A stretch of 64,000 bases of DNA from Stenotrophomonas maltophilia. GTDB taxonomy: Bacteria; Pseudomonadota; Gammaproteobacteria; Xanthomonadales; Xanthomonadaceae. Positions 20,425 to 29,097 of this stretch are shown here, piece by piece. The notes beneath the pieces are model-generated. The model did not search any database. It was not told the origin of the DNA and worked only from the letters and a program-made list of their open reading frames with translations. Both the position numbers and the translations under genes were made by a program. The DNA is taken from NCBI RefSeq assembly GCF_006970445.1, contig NZ_CP033877.1, positions 2,364,750-2,428,749 of the forward strand. Reading direction: 5' to 3'. Within the stretch, counting starts at the first letter, position 1. The number at the start of each line of letters is the position of its first letter.

Positions 20425-21273
20425 ATGCCTGATTCGATCCCGCCGCACACCCCGCCTGCCGGCACGGCGCGACGCCCGTTGCAGCGCTGGCGCAACGAGG
20501 GCCAACAGCAGCAGGTCGATGTGGTGGCCGAAGAAGTGCCGGTGGCGCTGCGCTACAACGGCGCCGCCTTCGCGGTGATGATGGCCACTCCGTGCGACCT
20601 GGAAGACTTCGCGCTCGGGTTCTCGCTCAGCGAAGGCCTGATCGACACCCCCTCGCAGCTGCTGTCGATCGACATCCGCCCGCAGCTGGAAGGCATCGAA
20701 CTACAGATGACCGTGGCCGAGGAGGCACCCGGTGCCGACCTGGACCCGGCCAATGGGCGCCTGCTGCCCGGCCGTGGTGGTTGTGGCCTGTGTGGCACGC
20801 GCCAGTTGGAAGAAGTGCTGCGCCCGTTGCCGCAGATCCGCGAGCGACGCAGTTACCCGCCCGCCTCTCTGCAGCGGGCGCTGGCCACGCTGGCGCAGCA
20901 CCAGCCGATGAATGCGGTAAGCGGCTCCACCCACGCCGCGGCCTGGGCCGACGCCAGTGGGCGCATCGGTTGGGTGCGCGAGGACGTGGGTCGCCACAAT
21001 GCGCTGGACAAGCTGATCGGCGCGCTGCACCACAACGAACACGCCATTGAAGGCGGACTGCTGGTGATTTCCAGCCGGGCCAGCTACGAAATGGTCAGCA
21101 AGGCGGTGCGCGCCGGTGCCAGCGTGCTGGCGGCGGTGTCGGCACCGACCGCGCTGGCGATCGACCTGGCCCGCAGCGCCGGCCTGTGCCTGGTCGGGTT
21201 CGCGCGGGAGAGCGGGTTCAATGTGTATACCCATCCCGAACGGCTTCGGCCGGACGACAGCCACGACAGCTGA
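20425..21273 (+). CDS. fdhD: Formate dehydrogenase accessory sulfurtransferase FdhD
   Basis: A 282-residue cytoplasmic protein. FdhD moves sulfur from IscS to the molybdenum cofactor, which formate dehydrogenases need for activity. Diagnostic features are the Cys pair Cys120-G-L-Cys123 in GRGGCGLCGT, FALGFSLSEGLI, the WVREDVGRHNALDKLIGA signature, and SRASYEMVSKAVRAGA. It begins at ATG 20425 rather than the open frame from 20179, which would overlap the divergent oxidoreductase leader. The 244-bp gap to that gene contains no strong site I can name. Confidence 0.93.
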   Translation: MPDSIPPHTPPAGTARRPLQRWRNEGQQQQVDVVAEEVPVALRYNGAAFAVMMATPCDLEDFALGFSLSEGLIDTPSQLLSIDIRPQLEGIELQMTVAEEAPGADLDPANGRLLPGRGGCGLCGTRQLEEVLRPLPQIRERRSYPPASLQRALATLAQHQPMNAVSGSTHAAAWADASGRIGWVREDVGRHNALDKLIGALHHNEHAIEGGLLVISSRASYEMVSKAVRAGASVLAAVSAPTALAIDLARSAGLCLVGFARESGFNVYTHPERLRPDDSHDS

Positions 21274-21277
21274 GAAC

Positions 21278-21302
21278 GGCCGGGAGCAAGGCGCTCCCGG
21301 CC
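21278..21302. terminator. Bidirectional hairpin terminator
   Basis: GGCCGGGAGC (21278-21287), loop AAGGC, and the reverse complement GCTCCCGGCC (21293-21302) form a perfect 10-bp stem between fdhD and the convergent peroxidase-related gene. No clear T-run follows on either side. Confidence 0.65.
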
Positions 21303-21311
21303 TGATACACC

Positions 21312-21848
21312 TCAGCGCAGCGCCACCTTCGGGAAGTCCACCGGCACGTCGAACGCCACGTTGACGTAGTTGGTGAACAGGTTGAGCGCCACATGGGCGA
21401 GGATCTCGACGATCTGCTCATCGTCGAAGCCGGCCGCACGCAGCGCCTGCACATCGCCGTCGGCGAGCTGCGCACGCTGTTCGACCACCTTCAGCGCGAA
21501 GTCCAGGGCAGCGGCAGTAGCCGGGTCACTGGACTGGCCGATCTGCGCGGCGGCCATCTGCTCGCTGCTGGCGCCGGCCTTGCGGCCCAGTGCCGTGTGC
21601 GCAGCCAGGCAGTACTCGCAGGCATCGCGGTTGGCGATGGCCACCGCGATCTGCTCACCCAGCAGCGGCGACAGGCGACCGCCGCCGAGTGCGCCGAACG
21701 AACCCCACATGCTCTGCAGCGCGGCCGGGGAATTGGCCACGGCGCGGAACATGGCCGGGGTGGCGCCGAACGCGGCGTGGACCTGGCCCAGCAGGGCCTG
21801 GCGGTCGGCGGTGGTGTTGGCGGCATCGATCAGGGGGACACGGGACAT
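21312..21848 (-). CDS. Carboxymuconolactone decarboxylase-like (AhpD-fold) protein
   Basis: A 178-residue protein with the CMD/AhpD fold. The redox motif Cys77-E-Y-Cys80 with a following His (CEYCLAAH) is that of peroxidase-related enzymes reducing peroxides through thiols, and argues against a decarboxylase. The conserved AALDFALKVVEQRAQL and HVALNLFTNYVNVAFDVPVDFP blocks support the assignment. GGAGATCC lies before the ATG. The AraC gene is divergent, 106 bp away, and is the likely regulator. The shared gap has GGACA..TGTCC arms around ATTGTGCGCAAT near 21912-21950. Confidence 0.88.
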   Translation of the reverse strand: MSRVPLIDAANTTADRQALLGQVHAAFGATPAMFRAVANSPAALQSMWGSFGALGGGRLSPLLGEQIAVAIANRDACEYCLAAHTALGRKAGASSEQMAAAQIGQSSDPATAAALDFALKVVEQRAQLADGDVQALRAAGFDDEQIVEILAHVALNLFTNYVNVAFDVPVDFPKVALR

Positions 21849-21954
21849 GGTGGATCTCCTTGGGAAAGCGCCCGGGATTGGACGACCCGCTCATCCTAGG
21901 TAGACTCACTGGACACATTGTGCGCAATCAGCCGGATATGTTGTCCATACGTCC

Positions 21955-22836
21955 ATGAGCATTCCCCTCGACACGTCCGCACCCGATCGCCTCTCCTCCC
22001 TGCTGGAACGCTTCCGGGTGCAGGCCGCGCTGTTCCACAGCGGTCCGCTGTGTGGACGGCAGGTGTTCGAGCCGCAACCTGGGCGCGCGTTCCTGCACAT
22101 CCTGCGCCGGGGTGAAATGGAGGTGCGCCATCCCGATGGCGATACCGCGCTGCCACGGTTGAAGATCGACACCCCCAGCCTGCTGCTGTACCCGCAGCCG
22201 CTGCACCACGTGTTCTTCAATGCCCCACTGGATGGCCCGGATTTCACCTGCGCGACGCTGGACTTCGATGGCGGCGCGCGCAATCCGATCGTGCAGTCGC
22301 TGCCGACGGTGATGGTGGTGCCGCTGGCCGCGATCACCGAACTGGACGACACCCTGCACCTGCTGTTCACCGAGGCCGATCGCCAGCGCTGCGGCTCCCG
22401 GCTGCTGACCAACCGCCTGTTCGAGGTGGCGCTGATCCAGATCCTGCGCTGGGTGGTCGATCACCCGGATGCAGCGGGCGTCAGTCATGGGCTGATGCGT
22501 GGCCTGTCCGATGCACGGCTGGCACGCACGCTGGTGGCGATGCACCAGGCGCCGCAGGACGAATGGACGCTGCCACGCATGGCCGCGACTGCCGGCATGT
22601 CGCGCAGCGCGTTCGCAGCGGTGTTCAAGGACGTGATGCAGGCCACGCCGGCCAGCTACCTGCTGGACTGGCGGCTGAGCCTGGCCTGCGCGCAACTGCG
22701 AGCCGGCGTGGCGGTCAAGCAGGTGGCGATCGAGGTGGGGTTTGCCGATACCGCGTCGTTGTCGAAGGCGTTCCGGAAGCGGTTGGGGGCTTCGCCGAGA
22801 TCGTGGCTGGCAGCGACCGCGGCGCAGGCTGGGTAG
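21955..22836 (+). CDS. AraC-family transcriptional regulator (cupin_6 type)
   Basis: A 293-residue regulator. Residues 1-190 form a cupin-like sensing domain (FLHILRRGEMEVRHPDG, LLLYPQPLHHVFFNAP) and residues 195-288 carry two AraC helix-turn-helix motifs (LPRMAATAGMSRSAFAAVFK and VAIEVGFADTASLSKAFRK). Regulators of this type usually control the divergent gene, here the peroxidase-related enzyme. Its TAG stop is the TAG of a SMAG GTAG terminus at 22833-22836, so the repeat defines the C-terminus. Confidence 0.9.
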   Translation: MSIPLDTSAPDRLSSLLERFRVQAALFHSGPLCGRQVFEPQPGRAFLHILRRGEMEVRHPDGDTALPRLKIDTPSLLLYPQPLHHVFFNAPLDGPDFTCATLDFDGGARNPIVQSLPTVMVVPLAAITELDDTLHLLFTEADRQRCGSRLLTNRLFEVALIQILRWVVDHPDAAGVSHGLMRGLSDARLARTLVAMHQAPQDEWTLPRMAATAGMSRSAFAAVFKDVMQATPASYLLDWRLSLACAQLRAGVAVKQVAIEVGFADTASLSKAFRKRLGASPRSWLAATAAQAG

Positions 22837-22975
22837 AGTCGACCGCTGGTCGACTATCGCGCGGAGCGCGGGGTTTTCGTTGTCTGACCGAAGGGCAGTC
22901 GACTGACAGTCGACCCTACCGAAGCGGCATTTTCGTGCCCTGACCGAAGAGCCGCCGACCAGCGGTCGGCTCTAC
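22833..22975. repeat. Cluster of three GTCGAC-type SMAG palindromes
   Basis: The units are 22833-22857 (GTAGAGTCGACC..GGTCGAC), 22898-22919 (GTCGACTGACAGTCGAC then CCTAC) and 22951-22975 (GCCGACC..GGTCGGC then TCTAC). The first runs forward, the other two reversed. Between them GTTTTCGTTGTCTGACCGAAG and TTTTCGTGCCCTGACCGAAG are similar, so the second and third units look like a duplicated segment. They fill the gap between convergent AraC and TetR genes. Confidence 0.85.
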
Positions 22976-23006
22976 CACGGGCGACGTCCGCGCGTCGGTC
23001 GACGGC

Positions 23007-23564
23007 TCAGCTGGACGTTCCATCGAGCTTCGCCAGCAGCCCGGCGATGCGCTCGGCAACCTGGGCACGTACGCTTTCATCCAGCTGCCCTTCGTACATC
23101 GCCTCGTAGATCCAGAGGCCATCGGCGGCCAGCCGTGCCACGAAATTGTCGAGCGCGGCCGGGTCATTCTGCCCGGCCGACGGCGGCAACGGCGCCCAAC
23201 GCCGCACCGCCGGTCCCCACGGGCGCTCTTCGGCGTCCGGGTCGGCCGATTCCAGCATGAACATCAGTTCGGCACGGGTGGCACTCTGCGCCGAGACACG
23301 CACGAAGGTCTGGTAGCGCTCCAGCGCCGATGCTTCCTCCGCTCGCTTGCCCAGCAGCGATTCCATCGAAGTCTCCCAGGCCTGCACCAGGTGCTCGTCG
23401 ATGCCGCGCAGCAGCGCCTCGCGCGACGGGAAGTGGTACAGCAGGCCGCCACGGGTCAGCTGGGCCTCGGCCGCCACCGACTCGAAGGTCACCGCGCGCA
23501 CGCCGTCACGATTGATCACGTTGACGGCGGCGTCAAGGATGCGGTCGCGCTTACTGGTTCTCAT
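23007..23564 (-). CDS. TetR/AcrR-family repressor
   Basis: A 185-residue regulator. The N-terminal helix-turn-helix domain (about 5-52) is typical: RILDAAVNVINRDGVRAVTF, LTRGGLLYHFPSREALL. A helical ligand domain follows. It starts four bases after the stop of the efflux gene and is its second cistron. It therefore probably represses its own operon through the perfect palindrome at 25131-25162. An SmvR-like role (cationic biocide sensing) is plausible from the partner but unproven. Confidence 0.9.
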   Translation of the reverse strand: MRTSKRDRILDAAVNVINRDGVRAVTFESVAAEAQLTRGGLLYHFPSREALLRGIDEHLVQAWETSMESLLGKRAEEASALERYQTFVRVSAQSATRAELMFMLESADPDAEERPWGPAVRRWAPLPPSAGQNDPAALDNFVARLAADGLWIYEAMYEGQLDESVRAQVAERIAGLLAKLDGTSS

Positions 23565-23568
23565 CGCG

Positions 23569-25101
23569 TCATTTTACGCGATCGGCCGCGCCCTCGCGGC
23601 TGCCGACGCGACCGCGCAGCAGGCGCGCGATGATCGCCGCGCCCACCGCCAGCACCGCCGTGATCACCAGCAGCACGATCTGGTAGCCGCGGTCATACGC
23701 GGCCGTGGCCAGCGCAAACCACTCGCCCTGCCCGCTTTCGCGCGCGGCGTGCAGCGCCTGGGTGATGCCTTCACGGGCCAGCGCCGGCATGTCGGCCGAG
23801 ACCGGCAGGAACGCGCTGTACATCGCCGCGCTCAGGCTGCCCAGCATCGCCACCGCCAGCAGGCCACCGAACTCGTAGGACACTTCTTCCACGGAAGACG
23901 CCATGCCCGCACGGTGCGCCGGCACGTTGTTGAGGATGGCGGTGGACGCCACCGAGATGGCCGAGCCCATGCCGAAGCCGGTGATCGCCATGCCCGCGAC
24001 CACCCAGCCAAGGCCGTGCGGGAAGCCGAAGGCCACCACGCCGACACCCAGCGCACCTGCGGCCAGGCCGCCGCAGATCAGCGGGCGCAGGCCCACCCTG
24101 TGCAGGATGCTGCCGCCCAGCAGCGCACTGGGCAGGCTGCCCAGTGCCGCCACCGAGACCAGCAGGCCTGCCTGCAGCGGCGTAAAGCCTGCCACCAGCT
24201 GGAAGCGCTGGGTGGTTACCAGCTGCAGGCCGGCCATCGCGAACAGGGTGAACACCGCCGACAGCGTGCCGGCCAGGAACGCCCGGTTGCGGAAGATCGC
24301 GAAGTCCAGCAGCGGGTACGGCAGCTGCTGCTGGCGGCGCGCGAACGCCGCACCACTGATGACGGCCAGCAGCAGCGCGCCCGCGCCCAGTGCATACGAC
24401 GGCGGCGTAGCGATCAGCGATTTGATCGCCAGCACCAGGCCGGACAGTGCAGCCAATGCCAGCAGCGACGAAACCAGGTCCCACGGCCGCGAGGTATCGC
24501 GCTGTCCTTCCGGCGCCAGCAACAACGTGGCCACGAAGGCGACCACCACCACCGGCACGTTGATCAGGAACACCGAACCCCACCAGAAATGCTGCAGCAG
24601 CCAGCCACCGATGATCGGGCCCAGCGCCGCACCGACGATGGCGACCGAGCCCCAGATCGCAATGGCGATGTTGCGTTCGCGCTCTTCGTGGAAGCTCAGG
24701 CCGATCAGCGCCAGCGTGGCCGGCATCATCGCGGCCGCGCCGACCGCCAGGAACGCGCGTGCGGCAATCAGCTGTGTTGCGCTGGCTGCGAACGCCGCTG
24801 CCAGCGAGGCTACGCCAAACACCACCAGGCCGATCAGGAACATGCGGCGGTGGCCGATGCGATCGCCCAGCGTGCCGGCACCCAGCAGCAGCCCGGCCAT
24901 CACCAGCGGGTAGGCGTTGATGATCCACAGCGCCTGCCCGGCACTGGCCGAGAGTTCCTCGGTCAGCGTGGGCAGTGCGGTGTAGAGCACGGAGTTGTCG
25001 AGCGTGACCAGCAGCAGGCCGGCGGCGACGGTGAACAGCAGTGCCCAGCGACGGGCACGCGACAGGGCCGGAGCACCGGCCAAGGGCTGGGACAAAGCCA
25101 T
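23569..25101 (-). CDS. DHA2-type MFS drug efflux pump, SmvA-like
   Basis: A 510-residue transporter with 14 predicted membrane helices. It has DHA2 motifs: LDNSVLYTALPTL in helix 1 (motif D1), LGDRIGHRRMFLIGL in the 2-3 loop (motif A) and AIVGAALGPIIGGWLL in helix 5 (motif C). Proton-driven DHA2 pumps export cationic biocides, dyes and drugs; SmvA and QacA are the closest named types. The gene leads an operon with the TetR repressor downstream and has a palindromic operator 30 bp upstream of its ATG. Confidence 0.88.
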   Translation of the reverse strand: MALSQPLAGAPALSRARRWALLFTVAAGLLLVTLDNSVLYTALPTLTEELSASAGQALWIINAYPLVMAGLLLGAGTLGDRIGHRRMFLIGLVVFGVASLAAAFAASATQLIAARAFLAVGAAAMMPATLALIGLSFHEERERNIAIAIWGSVAIVGAALGPIIGGWLLQHFWWGSVFLINVPVVVVAFVATLLLAPEGQRDTSRPWDLVSSLLALAALSGLVLAIKSLIATPPSYALGAGALLLAVISGAAFARRQQQLPYPLLDFAIFRNRAFLAGTLSAVFTLFAMAGLQLVTTQRFQLVAGFTPLQAGLLVSVAALGSLPSALLGGSILHRVGLRPLICGGLAAGALGVGVVAFGFPHGLGWVVAGMAITGFGMGSAISVASTAILNNVPAHRAGMASSVEEVSYEFGGLLAVAMLGSLSAAMYSAFLPVSADMPALAREGITQALHAARESGQGEWFALATAAYDRGYQIVLLVITAVLAVGAAIIARLLRGRVGSREGAADRVK

Positions 25102-25130
25102 GGGAGAACCTGACGGGGGTGGAGTACGGT

Positions 25131-25162
25131 CATAACTATACAGGATGTCCTGTATAGTTATG
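25131..25162 (-). promoter_or_regulatory. Perfect 32-bp operator palindrome
   Basis: CATAACTATACAGGA (25131-25145), two central bases TG, then the exact reverse complement (25148-25162). The site is A/T-rich in a G/C-rich genome and lies 30 bp upstream of the efflux gene. TATAGT within the right arm, read leftward, could be the -10 element, so a bound repressor would cover the promoter. It is the expected site for the TetR protein encoded in the same operon. Confidence 0.82.
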
Positions 25163-25251
25163 AAAAAAACGCCACCGGTTCAGATTGGGGCCCGGGCAAT
25201 GTTCATGTTGCCGCGCCCCTCATGCCGGGTCGTGGCCGGTGCCAGGGATCA

Positions 25252-25998
25252 TCACCGGCAGTCCTCCGGCAGCGCGGCGATCGCCGATACCACCGCCGCC
25301 TGCATCCCCTGCCCCACGGCGGCGTCCAGCTCGCCATCGATGCCCCCATGCTGGCGCCGCAGTTCGTCCTCGCACAGTCCGCGCACGCGCGCACGGGCAT
25401 TCGCGCGCAGGCTGCTGCACCGCCAATCGTTGCCGCCCAACGGCAGCACCGAATACACCACGCTGTTGCAGGCATTCCCTGCGCGTTGCTGCAACGACAG
25501 TCCGCCGAAATCCCGCGGCTCGCTGCTGCGCTGCGGGTCGAAATAGCTGTCCGGGAACGTGCGTGCGTACTGTTCGATGTCCACGGCCATGCTGCGCCCT
25601 CCGGCCAGCGGCAACTGCAGCGGCTGGCCGCACTGCGTCGCATCGGCACGATGCTGGATGTACTGGTAGATCGGCCGGTCCAGCGTTGGATCCTGCTGGG
25701 TCACCGCACTGACCGCCGCCAGCACCGGCAGCGATGCACGATTGGCCATGCGCGCCAGCAGCCCGGCCTGCGCTGGCTGGCAGCGGTCGCGCAGGGTTGC
25801 AGCGAGCAGGAACAGTATGTCGTTTCGAAACGCATGGTCATCGCCCAGGCGCTGTTCGATACGCTGGCTGGCATCGGAAGAAGGCGCCGGAAACGCGGCC
25901 GCCGGTGGCGCGATGGGGGCGCGGTGCCGCTGCCACCACACCAGCAACACGACTGCGCCCAGCAGCACCCCGGCAGCCATGATCCAGCGCCGCGGCAT
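25252..25998 (-). CDS. Membrane-anchored hypothetical protein, last gene of zinc operon
   Basis: A 248-residue protein I do not recognise. One N-terminal membrane helix (about 6-22, followed by WWQRHR) anchors a mainly helical periplasmic domain. It has cysteines near residues 73, 122, 175, 192, 209 and 247, which could form disulfides, and a PLGGNDWRC motif. The ATG overlaps the stop of the upstream DUF3299 lipoprotein by one base, so it belongs to the same transcript. Its position suggests a zinc-related role, by inference only. Confidence 0.7.
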   Translation of the reverse strand: MPRRWIMAAGVLLGAVVLLVWWQRHRAPIAPPAAAFPAPSSDASQRIEQRLGDDHAFRNDILFLLAATLRDRCQPAQAGLLARMANRASLPVLAAVSAVTQQDPTLDRPIYQYIQHRADATQCGQPLQLPLAGGRSMAVDIEQYARTFPDSYFDPQRSSEPRDFGGLSLQQRAGNACNSVVYSVLPLGGNDWRCSSLRANARARVRGLCEDELRRQHGGIDGELDAAVGQGMQAAVVSAIAALPEDCR

Positions 25999-26618
25999 CA
26001 GTTGTGGATCGCCGTCAGCGTGGCCGCCGCGGCATCGTACGACGCGCTGGCGATATCCGCGTCAAAACGCTTCACCTGCAGACGGCCGGCAAGCCGGTAC
26101 GGATCCCACAGATCGCCCAGCGCGATCGGCGTGGCCAGGGTCACGTGGATGATCTGGTTCGGTGGTGGTGGCGGCACGTGGATGCACGCGCCATAGAACG
26201 GTACGAACAGCAGTTCATCGACCAGGCCTGCATCGTTGGTGCCGAGCGGTACCACGTAGCCATCCAGATCCACCGCGCGACCGTCGACGGCGTCAACGAC
26301 GCGCGAGGAGCCGAACTGCTTGGCGCGGTCCGGGCTGGAATGGTCGATCTCCTGCCCCGGCGGCGTGCCGGAGCCGGTGTCGTCGATCAGTCCGCCCACG
26401 CCATCCATGCCACCGCGTGACAGGCCGATCTGCGGCGGCGGGCGCTGATAGGTGATCTCGTCGGGCCGCAGCGCATCCCAACGGTCGATGGCGGCAGCGT
26501 CCGTAGCGACTGCAGCCGGTGTGTCCTTCGGCGTGACCGCCACAGCATCGCCGCCCGGCGACGTACAGCCCGCCAGCCACAGGCATCCCAGTACCAACAA
26601 CATGGGGCTACGGTTCAT
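25998..26618 (-). CDS. DUF3299 lipoprotein, copy 2
   Basis: A 206-residue lipoprotein with lipobox LWLAGC (Cys18). After a linker of about 90 residues comes the DUF3299 domain: VDLDGYVVPLGTN, FVPFYGACIHVPPPPPNQIIHV and LAGRLQVKRFDADIASASY. DUF3299 proteins accompany ABC systems of the PA4063-PA4066 and Vibrio zrg type, which are linked to zinc uptake. It is a tandem paralogue of the preceding gene, with which it overlaps by 11 bp. Compared with that copy its N-terminal linker is longer and contains GLSRGGMDGVGGLIDD. Confidence 0.85.
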   Translation of the reverse strand: MNRSPMLLVLGCLWLAGCTSPGGDAVAVTPKDTPAAVATDAAAIDRWDALRPDEITYQRPPPQIGLSRGGMDGVGGLIDDTGSGTPPGQEIDHSSPDRAKQFGSSRVVDAVDGRAVDLDGYVVPLGTNDAGLVDELLFVPFYGACIHVPPPPPNQIIHVTLATPIALGDLWDPYRLAGRLQVKRFDADIASASYDAAAATLTAIHN

Positions 26619-27153
26619 AAGGCCTCAGCTGTGCATCGCGCATGGTGTAGGCGGAGCCGGCCAGATCATCATCCAGCCGTTCGGCACGCAGGGTGCCGGC
26701 CAGGAAGAACGGCGAGTACATGTCCGGCATCGCGATGGGGCGTGGCAGCACCACGTGCACGATCTGGTTCGGTGGTGGTGGTGGCACGTGGATGCAGGCG
26801 CCGTAGTACGGCACGAACAGGAATTCGGTCAGCCGCCCGTCCTGCGCGTTGGCCAGTGGTACCACGTAGCCCGGCAGGCGCACTGGCCGCTGCAGCACCG
26901 TATCCACCGTACGGAACGTACCGAACTGCGGCATGCGCCGGTTACCGTTGTGCTCGACCTCCGGGCCCTCGCCCCGCTCCAGCGCGGCCAGCTCGTCCTT
27001 CGGCATCATCTGCAACCAGTCCAGTTCCTGCTCTGCCGCATCCGCAGCGCGGTCGACAACCGGCGAGGGTGGCAGGGCCTGCACACCGGTATCCACCGGC
27101 CGCTCGCAGGCGGCCAGTGCCAGCACCATAGGCAGCGACAGCATCCAGCGCAT
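26608..27153 (-). CDS. DUF3299 lipoprotein, copy 1
   Basis: A 181-residue lipoprotein with lipobox LALAAC (Cys16) and a DUF3299 domain: VRLPGYVVPLANA, FVPYYGACIHVPPPPPNQIVHV and LAGTLRAERLDDDLAGSAY. The Cys of YGACIHV and the Pro5-Asn-Gln motif are shared with copy 2. ATG 27153 is two bases from the permease stop, so the two are co-translated or nearly so. It corresponds to PA4066 in the Zur-regulated Pseudomonas aeruginosa operon; I recall a single copy there, so the duplication is notable. Confidence 0.87.
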   Translation of the reverse strand: MRWMLSLPMVLALAACERPVDTGVQALPPSPVVDRAADAAEQELDWLQMMPKDELAALERGEGPEVEHNGNRRMPQFGTFRTVDTVLQRPVRLPGYVVPLANAQDGRLTEFLFVPYYGACIHVPPPPPNQIVHVVLPRPIAMPDMYSPFFLAGTLRAERLDDDLAGSAYTMRDAQLRPYEP

Positions 27154-27155
27154 GC

Positions 27156-28409
27156 TCAGCCTCCCGGCGACAGGCCATCGGCCAGCGTGCGCCGGTAGGC
27201 CAGCAACGCCGGCACCAGCCCGGCCACCGCACTGATCGCCAGAACGCCTGCCACCCAGGCCAGCTCGCGGCCGTCCGGCCAGACATGGGTGATCGACAGG
27301 CCAAAGTTGGCCAGCGCCCAGCCACGCCCGGCAATGCTGACGGCCACCAGCAGCGCCAACGCCAGCACGCAGGCCACGGCACTGGTCGCCACCGCTTCCA
27401 CCACCAGCAGGCCGGCGATGTAGCCCGGCCGTGCGCCGGTCGCACGCAGGATCGCCATCTCGCGCCGCCGCTCCTGCAGCGTCGAGACCAGCAACGCCAC
27501 CAGCGAGACCATGCCCAGCAGCACCACCATCGCGCTGATCAGCTGCAGGGCGCGCTCGGCCGTGCCCAGCGACTGCCACAGCTGCTGCAGCGTCACGCCG
27601 GGCAGGATGGCCAGCATCGCCTCCTCGGGATACTCGTTGATCCTGCGCTGCACCGAAAACGTGGCGATGCGCGAGTTCAGGCCGAGCATGAAGGCGGTGA
27701 TGCTGGTCGGCGTCAGGTCGAGGTGACGCGCCTGCTCGGCGCTGACGCGCTGGCTGCGCAACTGCACGCCCGAGCGCCAGTCGACATGGATCGCCTCGAT
27801 CGCCGCCAGCGAGACCAGCAGCGACGAGTCAACCGGCGTGCCGGTGCGCTGCAGGATGCCGGCGACTCGGAATGGCTTGTCGGCATGCGTGGCCAGGGTG
27901 ACCGCGCCGGTGCCGTGCGCCAGCACGATCTGGTCACCGAGACCGACCTTCTGTGCCTGTGCCACCTCGGCACCGATCACCACGTCATACAGGTCATCGA
28001 ACGGCCGTCCGCTCGCAAACGCAAGCGCGTGCCCGGCGCCATAGCGGTAGTGCTCGAAATAGCCATCGCTGGTACCGACCACGCGGTAGCCGCGCCAGGA
28101 GTCGCCCAGCGAAAGTGGCACCGCCCACTTCACCTGCGGCAGCGCGGACAGCGCCTGGTAGGACTGCCAGGACACGTTGTTGGTCGGGTCACCGATATGG
28201 AACACCGAGTACAGCAGCAGGTTCACCGGCCCCGAACGCGCACCGACGATCAGGTCGGTACCGGACACGGTGCTGGCGAAGCCTTCGTGTGCGTGCGTGC
28301 GCACGCGCTCGACGCCCAGCAACAGCACCACGCTGAGGGTGATGACCAGCACGGTCAGGCCCACGCTCAACGCACGGCTGCGCAGACTGGCCCAGGCAAG
28401 CTCAAGCAT
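27156..28409 (-). CDS. FtsX-like ABC transporter permease
   Basis: A 417-residue permease. A first membrane helix (about 15-37) is followed by a large periplasmic domain (about 40-280) and three further helices (about 288-312, 335-365, 378-402), the MacB/FtsX topology. The FtsX block includes LQERRREMAILRATGARPGYI. Start ATG 28409 begins MLELAWASLRSRALSVGL and overlaps the ATPase gene by eight bases. Such systems move substrates between periplasm and membrane rather than across the inner membrane. Context points to zinc acquisition. Confidence 0.87.
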   Translation of the reverse strand: MLELAWASLRSRALSVGLTVLVITLSVVLLLGVERVRTHAHEGFASTVSGTDLIVGARSGPVNLLLYSVFHIGDPTNNVSWQSYQALSALPQVKWAVPLSLGDSWRGYRVVGTSDGYFEHYRYGAGHALAFASGRPFDDLYDVVIGAEVAQAQKVGLGDQIVLAHGTGAVTLATHADKPFRVAGILQRTGTPVDSSLLVSLAAIEAIHVDWRSGVQLRSQRVSAEQARHLDLTPTSITAFMLGLNSRIATFSVQRRINEYPEEAMLAILPGVTLQQLWQSLGTAERALQLISAMVVLLGMVSLVALLVSTLQERRREMAILRATGARPGYIAGLLVVEAVATSAVACVLALALLVAVSIAGRGWALANFGLSITHVWPDGRELAWVAGVLAISAVAGLVPALLAYRRTLADGLSPGG

Positions 28410-29097
28410 GGCCGGCACCTGCCTGGTTGATCTGCGACAGGGCAATCGTGCGGTCGAACAACCGCTCCAGGCTGTCGTCATGGCTGACCACCAGCACTGT
28501 GGTGCCGGCTGCCTGGCACTGCGCCGACATCAGCTGCAGGAACGCGGTGGCCGCGTCGCGGTCGAGCGCCGAGGTCGGCTCATCGGCCAGCAGCAACGCC
28601 GGGCGGCCGATCAGGGCGCGTGCCGCCGCCACGCGCTGCTGCTGGCCGACGCTGAGCGTGCCTGCGCGCCGCTGCATCAGCGCCGGGTCCAGCTGCAGCG
28701 CCTGCAGCAGGCGGGCGATCTCGGCATCCAGCGGGCCGCTGATGCGTGCGCTGCGCAGGCGCGAGAAGCGCAGGCCCAGCGCGATGTTGTCGCGCACGCT
28801 GAGAAACGGCAGCAGGTTGAACTGCTGGAAGATCACGCCCAGGTGGTCGGCGCGGAAGCGGTCCCGCGCGGCACCGCGCATCGCCTGCAGCGCGTGGCCG
28901 GCGACTTCGATGCGGCCCTTGCCAGGCAGCAGCACGCCCGCCAGCAGGCCCAGCAACGTGCTCTTGCCACCGCCACTGATCCCGCGCAGCAGCACGCTGC
29001 TGCCCTGCTCGATCCACAGCCGCGGCACGTCCAGCACCAGCCGCCGGCCATAGCCGAACTGCACGCCATCCAGCGCGATCACCGGTCGCATGCTCAC
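28402..29097 (-). CDS. ABC transporter ATPase, LolD/MacB-like
   Basis: A 231-residue ATPase with Walker A GISGGGKST, Q loop VIFQQFNLLPFLSV, signature LSVGQQQRVAAARAL, Walker B LLLADEPTSALD and switch His in VVSHDD. The Walker A position normally held by Ser/Cys is Gly, but the essential Lys-Ser/Thr is intact. GTG 29097 overlaps the upstream stop as GTGA; ATG 29091 is an equally possible start. It drives the FtsX-like permease that follows. Confidence 0.9.
   Translation of the reverse strand: MSMRPVIALDGVQFGYGRRLVLDVPRLWIEQGSSVLLRGISGGGKSTLLGLLAGVLLPGKGRIEVAGHALQAMRGAARDRFRADHLGVIFQQFNLLPFLSVRDNIALGLRFSRLRSARISGPLDAEIARLLQALQLDPALMQRRAGTLSVGQQQRVAAARALIGRPALLLADEPTSALDRDAATAFLQLMSAQCQAAGTTVLVVSHDDSLERLFDRTIALSQINQAGAGHA

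Noticed and set aside
21312-21848. True carboxymuconolactone decarboxylase of aromatic catabolism
   Set aside because: The CxxC-His redox motif and the lack of neighbouring protocatechuate genes favour a peroxidase-related AhpD-like enzyme.
23347-25113. 588-codon open frame on the plus strand
   Set aside because: It lies antisense to the TetR and MFS genes, is rich in Arg, Gln and His, shows no domain, and reflects high GC at third positions.
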